A stretch of 64,000 nucleotides of DNA from the NCBI RefSeq assembly GCF_004770475.1, contig NZ_RQHK01000006.1, positions 62,001-126,000 on the forward strand, given 5' to 3'. Shown one piece after another: positions 1 to 8,507 of this stretch; position 1 is the stretch's first letter; each line of letters starts with the position of its first letter. The notes beneath the pieces are model-generated. The model was not told where the DNA came from. It ran no database searches and was given only the letters and a program-made list of their open reading frames with translations. This DNA is from Leptospira mtsangambouensis (lineage in GTDB: Bacteria; Spirochaetota; Leptospiria; Leptospirales; Leptospiraceae). Made by a program: the position numbers and the translations under genes.

Positions 1-2
1 AG

Positions 3-638
3 CGCACCAAACGAGAAGTCAAAACCCAAACGATTTCCAAAGTCAATAAGGAAGGAAAAGAATATAGTACGATCGAAGATGAGCCTGACAAAAGATCAGA
101 AGCTTTGGCCTTAGCAATCGATGTATCAGACCAATTTCATTCCGTACTATCCACAATCAAAATTGAAAACCGAGTGGTTTTCAAATTATCCTTTGTTTAT
201 TACCTCCACCTGGATCCAGAAGAGATTCGTTTCGTAGCCGAAAAAACCAATCGTTCCGAAGAAGAGATCCGGGTTGAAGTTTTGCGTCTTCGGGAAGAAC
301 TTTCCGGCCGTGAAGAAGAAAACTTAAAAATGGAAGATAAAATCACATCCCTGTATTTGAATATTCTGGATTTAAAAGAACAGAAAAAATCAAAGGCCCA
401 AGGGGATTCTGTAGAAGCACAATATTATAAAGAACGTTTGGACCACGCCCTTGCGAAAAAGTACGAACAAAGGAAAAAGTTAATCGAGAAAAAGCAAAAA
501 GGTCACTTTCTCGTCCGGACGCCGTACAGAGAGATTGCCAGAATCTTAGGGATTTCCGAAGGTGGAGTCAGTGTGACCTTGCTAAGAGTTCTCGAAAAAA
601 TGCAAAAAAAAATGCATTCGATGGCTGGAGAGGGCTGA
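3..638 (+). CDS. sigma-70 family RNA polymerase sigma factor, C-terminal part
   Basis: The reading frame is open from the first bases of the window, so the N-terminus (sigma region 2) lies upstream; the TTG at 105 is only the first start-like codon. The visible C-terminus ends in a region 4-type helix-turn-helix, with YREIARILGISEGGVSVTLL matching the usual EIA-x-LGIS pattern. Before it lies a segment starting ENRVVFKLSFVYYLHLDPEE that resembles the start of region 4, followed by about 90 highly charged residues likely to form coiled coil. The DNA-reading helices are therefore split by an insert, which is unusual. It sits 36 bases before a small two-part protein and then a CHAT protease on the same strand. 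Promoter choice by this factor is unknown. Confidence 0.7.
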   Translation, partial: RTKREVKTQTISKVNKEGKEYSTIEDEPDKRSEALALAIDVSDQFHSVLSTIKIENRVVFKLSFVYYLHLDPEEIRFVAEKTNRSEEEIRVEVLRLREELSGREEENLKMEDKITSLYLNILDLKEQKKSKAQGDSVEAQYYKERLDHALAKKYEQRKKLIEKKQKGHFLVRTPYREIARILGISEGGVSVTLLRVLEKMQKKMHSMAGEG

Positions 639-674
639 TTTCCTTCGTCATACTTTAAGAGAGTGGAGTTTGAC

Positions 675-1385
675 ATGGAAGATCAGGGTTTTAACGTAGA
701 GACGATGGAGCTGGCTAGAGAAATCTTTATACGAGGAGAGTTTCCGAGTGAGGGTGAGTTGCAAAATCATCCTGATTTGTGGGATGCATTTTGGTCCTGT
801 GAAGAGGCTTTCTTCGCCAATATGCGCCAAGAACTAGTGGAAAACCATCCGTTTGCTGAGTCTTGGGACCTTGCCAAAGCGGAACTGACAATGGGAAAAT
901 CTCCTCTCCCTCTCCCTGAATTTTTAAAAGAATACACTCGTAAGAATCTAGTCCTTCCAGAAAAAAAAGACAGCCTCATCGTTCGACTCACACAGACAGG
1001 AGTTCGTGTGATTGATAGCCTTGTGGAAAGTCTGCAAATCAAAGAGAGTTTTGAATTTGCTCCTTCGATGCGTTCGGCATCGGCAGAGGTTCGGTCCGGA
1101 GAAGCAAACTCTGTGATCTTTGAGGAAACCACCAGCCAAAACCAAAAGTTCTATTACCAAATCGTAAAAGAAAACCAAGGTGAAGTTTACCTTTCTGTGA
1201 AAGCCGAGGGAACTCCTGCCTTCCAACAAGTCAACTTACGTCGAGAGGGGCGGTTCATTCTTTCTAGTAAAATTAATTTAGAAGGCAGCGCCAGCTTTTC
1301 CGGGTTAGTCCCAGGTGGTTACACCATTGAGTTTGTAGGTCCAGGCCAATCAAAATCGTTTGACTTGTCTATCCTTGTTGGATAA
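675..1385 (+). CDS. hypothetical two-part protein between sigma factor and CHAT protease
   Basis: I do not recognise this family by name. The first 80 or so residues are helical and acidic, rich in Trp and Phe. The last 100 residues look like a beta-sandwich; the end (GYTIEFVGPGQSKSFDLSI) resembles transthyretin/carboxypeptidase-regulatory-like folds. There is no signal peptide or membrane segment, so it is probably cytoplasmic. The ATG at 675 is preceded by GGAG with 6-base spacing; an in-frame GTG at 663 is the alternative. Its position between a sigma factor and a CHAT protease suggests an anti-sigma factor or a protease substrate, but this is inference from order only. Confidence 0.6.
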   Translation: MEDQGFNVETMELAREIFIRGEFPSEGELQNHPDLWDAFWSCEEAFFANMRQELVENHPFAESWDLAKAELTMGKSPLPLPEFLKEYTRKNLVLPEKKDSLIVRLTQTGVRVIDSLVESLQIKESFEFAPSMRSASAEVRSGEANSVIFEETTSQNQKFYYQIVKENQGEVYLSVKAEGTPAFQQVNLRREGRFILSSKINLEGSASFSGLVPGGYTIEFVGPGQSKSFDLSILVG

Positions 1386-1397
1386 GTTCATGGGAGC

Positions 1398-3215
1398 ATG
1401 CTCTCCCTAATCATCGACAGAGTTGGTAACGTTAATATCTTCAATGTTTTAGAAGATAATCTTCCTGTAGAAGAGTCACATATCCAATCCACGTTAGATG
1501 ATGATCTAATTTTTGAATACTTGGGAGAAGTAGAGAGACTGGTCCATGTTTCTCAATCAGTACTTTCTAATTCAAACCAGATTCTCAATGCTGACATTCT
1601 CCAAGATTTAAAAGTACTTGGCGAAACTTTTTACCAACAGTTTTTTCCTGCATCCATCATTGAAAAATTAAAAAACACAACCAAACATAGCATTCATTTC
1701 AATATAGACCCAGCTCTTGCTCTCATTCCTTGGGAACTTCTGCATGATGGTGCTAGTTTTCTTTCCGACAAATTTAGAATTGGAAAAACAATTCGTGGTG
1801 GATTACATCGTCCCACTCACCATGAAAATCGAAAGATTAAGATGCTCATCATTGCCGATCCTACAGAGGATCTTCCCCACGCTCAAAAAGAAGGTGAGGT
1901 ATTGTTTTCTGTTCTAAGCCAAAAAGTTCCCACACATTTGTTGGAACTCGAGTTCATTGGTGGAAAACAAGTCACCAAACTAAAGTTACTCTCTCTTATC
2001 AAAGATAAACATATCATTCATTATTCGGGGCACCTACATTTTTCAGATGACTCATTAGAAAATGGTTGGTTGTTGTCAGACGGGAAGGTTTTAAAAGCAC
2101 GTGAAATCAAATCAACAGGAATTGATACTGATTTAGTATTTTCTAACTCTTGTATGTCTGCAAAGTCTGCTGGTAAAAAGTTAAATCCGAATATTTTGAA
2201 TCAATATGCGGGTGCTTTTTTAACTGCTGGAATTAAAACATTTGTTGGAACCAATTGGGAAATTTTAGATAACGAACGAACCATTGATTTTACCGTCAGG
2301 TTTTATACCTTTTTGTTTTCTGATAAATCTGTGGGTGAGTCCTTGTATTTATCCAAAGAGTTTGCAAGACGAAATTATCATGCAAACGACTTAACTTGGG
2401 CAAATTATGCTTTGTACGGGAATCCTGATTTTTCTTTGTTTGTAAAAGATAGAAGAAATTTTCACTCAGCCAAAATCTTAAATCCAACTTCCGTAATCGA
2501 ATTTTATCCAACACCTATTGCCGTTGCATATTCAAAGTTAATCAACTCCAACAAAGCAAAATCCATCGATAAAAGCAATTTGGTCAATTTGATTAAGTTG
2601 TTTGAAGCAATCAGTCAGGTTGTGGGAATGATGGTATTTAGTGACCATGCCGCCCATGCAATGAACAAATCCATCCCGAATAACCCCGATGATGCGGTAT
2701 CGCTTCGAAAGTGGTGGGAACTTGTGTACGGTTGTGTTTGGGATTTCCAAAAACTAAAAATTTCTAGTATTTTAGAAGTGGCCTTACCTGTTTTACATGA
2801 ACAAAAAGAAACTATTTTTAAAATCGTTGGATGGATGGAATCTTGGGAACAAGAAGAGATCAAAGAAGAAGAAATAGAATCTTATCAAATCATTATGCAG
2901 TTCTTTTTGGAGAATATGTTACTTGAGTTTTCGGAATTAGAGAAAGTTAGTGTTCTTCTGGTTTCCGAAAATCAAAATCCGCATTTTTATTTTAAAGGAA
3001 TCAAACCTGCCTATTTATATCCATCCTCTCCTGGTTCAAAAGATAAATTACAAGAACAACTATCAAAACACAAAGGAAATCTTGTACTGGTTCATGAAAA
3101 CCGTAAGATTGTGATTCCTTTTCCTACTTACTTTAAAGAACGAAAAGAAACGGGAGACCTAGAACTTGTGTTTAATGGCCTTACTCCTTTTGCTCCAGGA
3201 GCAAAACAGAGTTGA
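1398..3215 (+). CDS. CHAT domain-containing protein (caspase-like peptidase)
   Basis: The N-terminal 350 residues form a CHAT domain, a caspase/separase-clan cysteine peptidase fold. The IPWELLHDG segment (about residues 110-118), the catalytic His in HYSGHLHF (His212), the catalytic Cys in FSNSCMSA (Cys252) and the terminal YALYGNP block (about 338-343) are all present, so the enzyme looks active. Residues 350-605 are helical, acidic and unrecognised, and could sense or bind a partner. There are no TPR repeats or NACHT ATPase in the chain. It starts 12 bases after the preceding gene, and the next gene starts inside its stop codon, so all are probably cotranscribed with the sigma factor gene. 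CHAT proteases in other systems cleave partner proteins on a signal. Confidence 0.85.
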   Translation: MLSLIIDRVGNVNIFNVLEDNLPVEESHIQSTLDDDLIFEYLGEVERLVHVSQSVLSNSNQILNADILQDLKVLGETFYQQFFPASIIEKLKNTTKHSIHFNIDPALALIPWELLHDGASFLSDKFRIGKTIRGGLHRPTHHENRKIKMLIIADPTEDLPHAQKEGEVLFSVLSQKVPTHLLELEFIGGKQVTKLKLLSLIKDKHIIHYSGHLHFSDDSLENGWLLSDGKVLKAREIKSTGIDTDLVFSNSCMSAKSAGKKLNPNILNQYAGAFLTAGIKTFVGTNWEILDNERTIDFTVRFYTFLFSDKSVGESLYLSKEFARRNYHANDLTWANYALYGNPDFSLFVKDRRNFHSAKILNPTSVIEFYPTPIAVAYSKLINSNKAKSIDKSNLVNLIKLFEAISQVVGMMVFSDHAAHAMNKSIPNNPDDAVSLRKWWELVYGCVWDFQKLKISSILEVALPVLHEQKETIFKIVGWMESWEQEEIKEEEIESYQIIMQFFLENMLLEFSELEKVSVLLVSENQNPHFYFKGIKPAYLYPSSPGSKDKLQEQLSKHKGNLVLVHENRKIVIPFPTYFKERKETGDLELVFNGLTPFAPGAKQS

Positions 3216-3943
3216 GTTTATGCCATCCAGATCTTGGCAATGTATCATGCGGTGCCTGCTGCGGTTTATTTAATTTAAAATTATCTCCTAAAGAATTTAA
3301 AACATTATTATCTGAGCGAACTTCTGAGTTTCAATCAACCGTCAATTTTGAGGTTAGGCATAGTTTTCCTATCTTTCGTAAAGATAGAGAAACAAAGGAA
3401 GCAGGCATTTCCAAAAAAGATGAGATGACTTATAATTGTCCATTTTTGGGATATGTAGATAGCACCAAACAACGAATAGGCTGTATGATCCATCCAATTT
3501 TTACTGGGGATCCAAAAAGCCAAAACTTTTCGTTTTATGGAGCCTCCATTTGTCAGGCTTATGATTGCAAAAATAAAGAAAGTCTACTCGCAGATTTATG
3601 GGAGTCTCTCTTTGTGGAGATTGCAAAAGATTCGGTGGAATTTTCTTTTTTAGCTGCAGATCATATCTTTGCAAATGCCCTAGAAAAACTTTTTTCCTTT
3701 TGGGAGATCAGTATGGATCGAATGTTTCATGAATTCCGATTGGAACTAATGGATTTATACCGAACGAGACTATTGACTGCCGCGGAAAAAAATTTCACTT
3801 CGTTTGAAATCAATTATGAAAGTTTTTCTGAATTTAATGCTTTGGAAGTTTATTTTGCAAAAGAATTGGGTGCGTATTGGAAAGAATGGAGAGAGGAACT
3901 CTATAAAAAAATCCCGGATAGAGGTAAAGTATCCGGGATTTGA
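3212..3943 (+). CDS. YkgJ-like cysteine-cluster protein
   Basis: The N-terminus carries CGACCG (Cys13, Cys16, Cys17), followed by further cysteines in NCPFLG, GCMIHP and CQAYDC. This is the spacing of the YkgJ/FliB-like 'zinc or iron-chelating' family, whose biochemical role is not settled. The C-terminal half is helical and unrecognised. The TTG start overlaps the stop of the CHAT gene by four bases, so translation is coupled. A nearby ATG at 3220 is out of frame. Being coupled to a CHAT protease suggests a metal-binding partner, or only cotranscription. Confidence 0.7.
   Translation: MSLCHPDLGNVSCGACCGLFNLKLSPKEFKTLLSERTSEFQSTVNFEVRHSFPIFRKDRETKEAGISKKDEMTYNCPFLGYVDSTKQRIGCMIHPIFTGDPKSQNFSFYGASICQAYDCKNKESLLADLWESLFVEIAKDSVEFSFLAADHIFANALEKLFSFWEISMDRMFHEFRLELMDLYRTRLLTAAEKNFTSFEINYESFSEFNALEVYFAKELGAYWKEWREELYKKIPDRGKVSGI
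3909..3941. terminator. bidirectional hairpin terminator
   Basis: A perfect 12-bp inverted repeat (AAATCCCGGATA / TATCCGGGATTT) with a 9-base loop overlaps the end of the cysteine-cluster gene. It lies just after the convergent phasin-like gene. A-rich and T-rich flanks let it work in both directions. Confidence 0.8.
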
Positions 3944-3958
3944 TTAAAATAAATTTAC

Positions 3959-4225
3959 TTAAGCTTTAGAAGTAACAGTTGCTACTTTTGCTTTTGTTTC
4001 AGCAACAACAGTGTTTGCTTTTCCGATGATAGTTTCTACTTGAGAAATTCCTTCTTGAAGGTATTTTCTAAGGTTTACAGAAACTTCACTTTGGTCTTGC
4101 GCACCTTTTGCAGCTAAAGACTGAAATCCAGTGTTGATGTTAGAAAAAGCTTTTTCAGCTTCTACTTTTGCTGTGTTCACTGCACCTAGGATGAAGTTTA
4201 ATCCGTCTTTTACTTGTTGTTCCAT
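3959..4225 (-). CDS. phasin-related protein
   Basis: An 88-residue protein, almost entirely one amphipathic helix rich in Ala, Lys, Glu and Val. It starts MEQQVKDGLNFILGAVNT and ends with an alanine/threonine/lysine tail. This matches the phasin-related family common in Leptospira; phasins coat polyhydroxyalkanoate granules in other bacteria. The start at 4225 is chosen because AAGGA lies about 8 bases upstream; ATG at 4231 and an upstream extension to 4300 have poorer spacing. The extension would also run through the palindromes at 4255-4287. The gene is divergent from mtnA. No PHA synthase is in this window, so a granule role here is not shown. Confidence 0.75.
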   Translation of the reverse strand: MEQQVKDGLNFILGAVNTAKVEAEKAFSNINTGFQSLAAKGAQDQSEVSVNLRKYLQEGISQVETIIGKANTVVAETKAKVATVTSKA

Positions 4226-4254
4226 TTTCATTTTCCTTTTTTCGGTATTGTTTT

Positions 4255-4331
4255 GTGCATTGCACCACTCCTTTTTGTGCGCTGCACAGGAATTTGTCAA
4301 CCCGTTTTTGTATTTTTTTTCTGCATCGCAC
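4255..4331. promoter_or_regulatory. three phased GTGC-N3-GCAC palindromes, candidate operators
   Basis: Three related sites lie between the phasin-like gene and mtnA: GTGCATTGCAC (4255-4265), GTGCGCTGCAC (4277-4287) and CTGCATCGCAC (4321-4331). The first is a perfect 5-bp inverted repeat around one base, the second has TGTGC/GCACA arms, and the third is degenerate. Centres lie at 4260, 4282 and 4326, so spacings are 22 and 44 bp, close to 2 and 4 helical turns. TGC-rich dyads are known as binding sites of the PHA regulator PhaR, which fits the phasin neighbour. The identity of the regulator is inference. Confidence 0.55.
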
Positions 4332-4346
4332 CAAAAAAGTGGATCG

Positions 4347-5420
4347 ATGACTCACCCGGAATTTTTACCCATCCAATGGAAATCCACACATTTGGAACTT
4401 CTCGACCAAAGGATTTTGCCTGGAAAAAAAGAATTTTTAAAAATAACAACGATTGAAGAAACCATATTAGCAATCCGAGAAATGGCTGTTAGGGGAGCCC
4501 CTGCCATCGCCATCACTGGAGTTTTTGGTCTTACATTAGGTGCAAAATCCCGGGTTGGAGTTGCCTCCGCGAAGGAGATTGACTTTCTACTTACCTCCGT
4601 TCTAGAATCGCGACCTACTGCTGTTAATTTGAGTTACGCAATCAGAGAAGCTAAAAATCGAATTCAAGGAATTACCGATTGGAGTTTGATCGCAAATTCT
4701 TGGGAATCCTATGGCAATGAGATGGTCCAGTTAGATTTAGCCGCCAATAAAGCGTTAGGTGAAAATGGTGTTTCTTTATTTTCCAAGGACCAATCGGAAT
4801 TTCATATCATTACACATTGTAATACTGGTGCTTTGGCTACGGCCGGGCATGGAACGGCCCTCGGGGTTATCAGAAGTTTGCGGGACTCAGGGAAAAAAGT
4901 CATTGTGTACGCTGACGAAACGAGACCTTTTTTGCAAGGATCGAGACTCACTGCATTTGAAATGATGGAAGAGGGAATCGAATGTTATATCATCACTGAT
5001 GGGATGAGCGGATGGCTCATGAACCATCGAAAAATTGATGCAGTATTAGTTGGATGTGACCGTGTCGCTGCCAATGGAGACACTGCCAACAAAATTGGGA
5101 CTTACAATTTAGGGATAGTCGCCAAAGAACACGGAGTTCCCTTTTATGTCTGTGCCACAAAAGACAGTTTTGATCTAAATTTGAAAACTGGGGATGAAAT
5201 TCCTATCGAAATGCGAAAGGAAGCAGAAGTGACACAATTTGATTTTTTAAAAACGGAAGATGGAAAGTATTTATTTCCAGAAGGAAAAACTTCGCCGATT
5301 GGTGCTCGTGCCCTCAATCCATCGTTTGATGTAACAAAAGCACACTTAATCAAAAACTTCATCACAGAATTTGGATGTTTTGTGCCAGAGGAGATTTCAG
5401 TTCGTCTAAAGACTGTATGA
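4347..5420 (+). CDS. mtnA: S-methyl-5-thioribose-1-phosphate isomerase
   Basis: Converts 5-methylthioribose-1-phosphate to the ribulose form in the methionine salvage pathway. The 357-residue length is normal. RGAPA is at about residues 49-53, the catalytic Cys in THCNTGALAT is Cys158, and the catalytic Asp in GCDRVAANGD is Asp238, which agrees with characterised enzymes. The ATG at 4347 begins the conserved sequence; the frame is open upstream to 4131 but that part is the antisense of the phasin gene. The stop overlaps the msrA start, so the two methionine-related genes are coupled. The rest of the salvage pathway is not in the window. Confidence 0.92.
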   Translation: MTHPEFLPIQWKSTHLELLDQRILPGKKEFLKITTIEETILAIREMAVRGAPAIAITGVFGLTLGAKSRVGVASAKEIDFLLTSVLESRPTAVNLSYAIREAKNRIQGITDWSLIANSWESYGNEMVQLDLAANKALGENGVSLFSKDQSEFHIITHCNTGALATAGHGTALGVIRSLRDSGKKVIVYADETRPFLQGSRLTAFEMMEEGIECYIITDGMSGWLMNHRKIDAVLVGCDRVAANGDTANKIGTYNLGIVAKEHGVPFYVCATKDSFDLNLKTGDEIPIEMRKEAEVTQFDFLKTEDGKYLFPEGKTSPIGARALNPSFDVTKAHLIKNFITEFGCFVPEEISVRLKTV

Positions 5421-5926
5421 CGGAAAAAGTAATTTTAGGTGGTGGGTGTTTTTGGTGTACAGAAGCCGTATACCTTCGGATTCCCGGAATTCTTTCTGTA
5501 CGATCTGGATATGCAGGAGGGTCTACTCCTAATCCAACCTATAAAGAAATTTGTACTGGCACTACGGGCCATGCAGAAGTCATTGAAATTGAATTTGATC
5601 CTGAGATAATTTCTTATTCAAAAATTTTAGAAGTTTTTTGGGTTTCTCACGATCCCACAACGCTCAACCGACAAGGAAACGATGTGGGTACACAGTATCG
5701 TTCGGTTATATTTTATTTGAATGAAAATCAAAAAGAATTAGCAGTGGAGTCCAAACGAAAACATGCATTTCTTTTCCCTGATCCGATTGTGACAGAAATT
5801 GCACCGGCACCAGAGTTTTATCCTGCCGAGGATTACCACCAAAACTATTTTACACTGAATCCGCAGAACCCGTACTGCCATTATGTAATATTTCCCAAGT
5901 TAAAAAAATTGGGTTTAAAACTATAA
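5417..5926 (+). CDS. msrA: peptide methionine-S-sulfoxide reductase
   Basis: Reduces the S-form of methionine sulfoxide in proteins. The active-site block is GGGCFWCTEAVY with catalytic Cys11; it has a GCFWC rather than GCFWG variant, seen in many MsrA proteins. GTQYRSVIFY, the PAEDYHQNY block and a probable resolving Cys154 (PYCHYV) are also present. The length of 169 residues is normal, with no fused MsrB domain. The ATG overlaps the mtnA stop as ATGA, indicating translational coupling; an in-frame start at 5375 lies inside mtnA and is not preferred. Confidence 0.93.
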   Translation: MTEKVILGGGCFWCTEAVYLRIPGILSVRSGYAGGSTPNPTYKEICTGTTGHAEVIEIEFDPEIISYSKILEVFWVSHDPTTLNRQGNDVGTQYRSVIFYLNENQKELAVESKRKHAFLFPDPIVTEIAPAPEFYPAEDYHQNYFTLNPQNPYCHYVIFPKLKKLGLKL

Positions 5927-5937
5927 TCGTTGTAAGG

Positions 5938-7479
5938 TTATTTCCCTTTAAAAGCTGTTAACATTGCTTTTTCTTGGTTTGGAAAAAAGTTCATCACAAA
6001 AGCTGTTTGGGCCTTGGTAATTTTTTCTACCTGTCTTCTGTATTTGATTATCGCACCAGGGTGAGCTGTATTCCGAACGACAACTTTCACATTATCTTGG
6101 TTATAACGTGCACCTTTCAGTTCTTCAATCTTTGATTTTAATAGTTCAACTGTTTTGCTTTTTTTCTGATAAGCATCAAAGATTTCTTTGAATTTTTCTT
6201 TTCGTGCATCATCAAGTTTACCACGAGATCTTTGTACGACTTCTTTGATTTTTTGAATTTCAGGAACCAGTGCCTCTAATTCTCTTTCGAACTCTGCTAG
6301 CCTTGAACTACCTTCAATAAAGAGTCTATCATTTCTAAAATGAAATCCTACTTCGACGACTGTATCCATTTGGGCAGTAGATCCTAGTGAAGAAACTGTG
6401 ATTCCTTGGTAAGAAGTGATATCGGATCCAATGATAGAAGAGGATTCTCCGGTAAGGATTACGTTTCCTAAACAAAGGATTTTGCTTCCTAAAATAAAAT
6501 TTTCAACGATACAATCGCCATCAATTTCAAGATTTCCATTTTCAATAAACTTAGTACGTAAGTCACCTTTGATGCGAATGACACCTTTCCCTTTGGCTTT
6601 CACTCCACCTTTGACTTCTAGGTCTTCACCTACAACAACATCAGATGATTCTACGTTTCCATCTAAGTACAAAGAACCTTGGCAATTGACAATCGCACCT
6701 TCTTCAATTGTACCTTTTACTCGAATGGTTCCTTCGAAGTTGATGTTTCCTGTTCCGAGTCCAATATTACTTTCAATATTTAATTCTGGAGATACTGTAA
6801 GAGAAGTGTCTGTAGAAAAAACAACTCCACTAAGGGATGCAAAGTATTCTTTGAGTTGTCTTCCCGGTTTTTCCGGATCCTCTACTGTTTTAGGGAGGAC
6901 ATTTTTTCCTAAGGTGAGTCTTGGTCTATCAATAGGATTTGGATAAATTGGATTTCCTAAAACATCAATGCCTTGTTCTCCAGCAATTCCTTCAAACAAT
7001 GTGGCAAGTCTTTCGCCTTCTTTTACGTGAACATATTTATTGATATTTCTAAAATCAGCAGATCCGTCGTCTTTTAGGACAACACGTTGTGCTCTTGGAA
7101 AATAAAACTTGATCCAGCCACTTTCTCCTTGTTTGGCGGGGTTCCCTTGAGCTACGATAAAATTAAAATCTTCTTTTACTTTTGCGGGATCTTTGAGAAT
7201 TTTATCGATTTCGATTGCGGCTTTGTCTACCTCTTTCATCAAAATCCGATCCCGGTGAATGGATGCATTGTCTAGAGCTTCATAAATCAAGATATTGCTC
7301 ATAGAACCACCTAACAACCAAATTGGTTTTGTCACCAAAGTTGCAGTAAGTCGATCCTCGGAGATTTGGATTTTCAGTCCCCGTTCCGGATTGAAGTCCG
7401 GTGCATTTTTAACGTCCATTCTGTTAAAAGTATCGGCATATTTTTTAGGAGAAACGAGAATTTCTATCGGTCGAGCCAA
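5938..7479 (-). CDS. FapA/DUF342 family protein
   Basis: A 513-residue protein of the DUF342/FapA (flagellar assembly protein A-like) family. The middle part, about residues 210-370, has repeating short G-x-I/V strands (GNINFEGTIRVKGTIEEG and similar) that form a right-handed beta-helix. The last 120 residues are coiled coil (EALVPEIQKIKEVVQRSRGK) followed by a short basic domain. No signal peptide is visible. The start is TTG at 7479, with GGAAG about 9 bases upstream, and overlaps the preceding hydrolase gene by 16 bases. It is the last gene of a four-gene minus-strand operon with CheX-like and GGDEF-like genes. FapA proteins are linked to surface assembly and signalling, but the function is not established. 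Confidence 0.85.
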   Translation of the reverse strand: MARPIEILVSPKKYADTFNRMDVKNAPDFNPERGLKIQISEDRLTATLVTKPIWLLGGSMSNILIYEALDNASIHRDRILMKEVDKAAIEIDKILKDPAKVKEDFNFIVAQGNPAKQGESGWIKFYFPRAQRVVLKDDGSADFRNINKYVHVKEGERLATLFEGIAGEQGIDVLGNPIYPNPIDRPRLTLGKNVLPKTVEDPEKPGRQLKEYFASLSGVVFSTDTSLTVSPELNIESNIGLGTGNINFEGTIRVKGTIEEGAIVNCQGSLYLDGNVESSDVVVGEDLEVKGGVKAKGKGVIRIKGDLRTKFIENGNLEIDGDCIVENFILGSKILCLGNVILTGESSSIIGSDITSYQGITVSSLGSTAQMDTVVEVGFHFRNDRLFIEGSSRLAEFERELEALVPEIQKIKEVVQRSRGKLDDARKEKFKEIFDAYQKKSKTVELLKSKIEELKGARYNQDNVKVVVRNTAHPGAIIKYRRQVEKITKAQTAFVMNFFPNQEKAMLTAFKGK

Positions 7480-8501
7480 TATAGAAAACTTCCGAAGGTC
7501 TGGAGGAGAGCCGGAACCCCAAAAATTTGGGAATGGAGCGGGAGGCTGTCCCCATGTGTTAGGGCAGTGGAAGTGCGGTAGACATAAGGAATCTGTTTTT
7601 TCTGGAAGAGAAGGGTGAGTTTTTCCGATTCCTCGGGTGAGATCACCGGATCCGTTTTTCCATGAAGGAGGGAGACCGGGCCTGCCAAAGTTTCCAATTG
7701 GTAAAAGGGAGAAAGATTTTCGGGAAGGTTTTTAGGAACAGTGTCCAGGACTCGTTTGGCTAGTTCTTTGCGGAAATTTCCATCTCTTCCCACTTGGGAA
7801 AAAAATTCTTTGGCTCGGTTTGAAGTTTTTTCAAGTAAGGTAAGAGCGAAGGCTTCGTTACCTATTCGTTTCAATCCATTGTCAAGAGCCGCTTCGTAAT
7901 ATACAGGTTCTAGTTCTTCCGAAAGTGATGGTTCAAAACGATGAATAAAGTTATAAAGAATTACGTACACTGCGTACGGATCAATTTCATAATTTGAAAA
8001 TACAAAGGGTACGGTATCTAAAAAATCACAATAGGCTCCGATGGCCATGGAAGATTTAATTTTATCTCTTGTATTGGATCTGGAAGCTGCAATGAGTCCC
8101 ATTCCCGCAGAAAAACTTGCCGATAAGTATCCTAATTGATTTCCGTTAAATAAACGTTTGGTGGAATTGATTTCCAACATTAAGTTCTGGATATTGGAAA
8201 TTGTTTTTTCTTCGATTTTTAATCCCTTTACTTCGGGAAGTTCTGGTAAAATGACACTATGATTGGAACTAGCAATGTTTTCAGCAAGTTCCAGAATCCT
8301 TGGGTCGTCAATTCCCATGGCACTCATTCCATGTTGGATATAAACACCCGGTAGAGATTCAGGATTTTTTCCCGTTGGATAAAAATGAAATGCCCTTCTG
8401 CCTGTGTCTGGTAATTGGAGTTCTTTAAGTTCTAAAGATTTTTTTTGTTTCAACCCAGCATAACTCAAAACGAGTGGGATTGCCAAAACATAAGGTTTCA
8501 T
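7464..8501 (-). CDS. alpha/beta hydrolase-like protein
   Basis: A 345-residue protein with an alpha/beta-hydrolase layout. YIQHGMSAMG is an oxyanion-type HG motif near residue 55, SASFSAGMGL is a likely nucleophile elbow (S-x-S-x-G rather than the usual G-x-S-x-G), and LLHGKTDPVISPEES with a later LTHGD would supply the Asp and His. The N-terminus has a short hydrophobic stretch that may be a signal anchor. Substrate unknown. It lies 6 bases after the CheX-like gene and overlaps the FapA gene by 16 bases. Confidence 0.7.
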   Translation of the reverse strand: MKPYVLAIPLVLSYAGLKQKKSLELKELQLPDTGRRAFHFYPTGKNPESLPGVYIQHGMSAMGIDDPRILELAENIASSNHSVILPELPEVKGLKIEEKTISNIQNLMLEINSTKRLFNGNQLGYLSASFSAGMGLIAASRSNTRDKIKSSMAIGAYCDFLDTVPFVFSNYEIDPYAVYVILYNFIHRFEPSLSEELEPVYYEAALDNGLKRIGNEAFALTLLEKTSNRAKEFFSQVGRDGNFRKELAKRVLDTVPKNLPENLSPFYQLETLAGPVSLLHGKTDPVISPEESEKLTLLFQKKQIPYVYRTSTALTHGDSLPLHSQIFGVPALLQTFGSFLYWLDR

Positions 8502-8507
8502 TCGACT

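Noticed and set aside
4131..4346. N-terminal extension of mtnA back to 4131
   Set aside because: It runs antisense through the phasin gene and the palindromes; the conserved MtnA sequence begins at the ATG at 4347.
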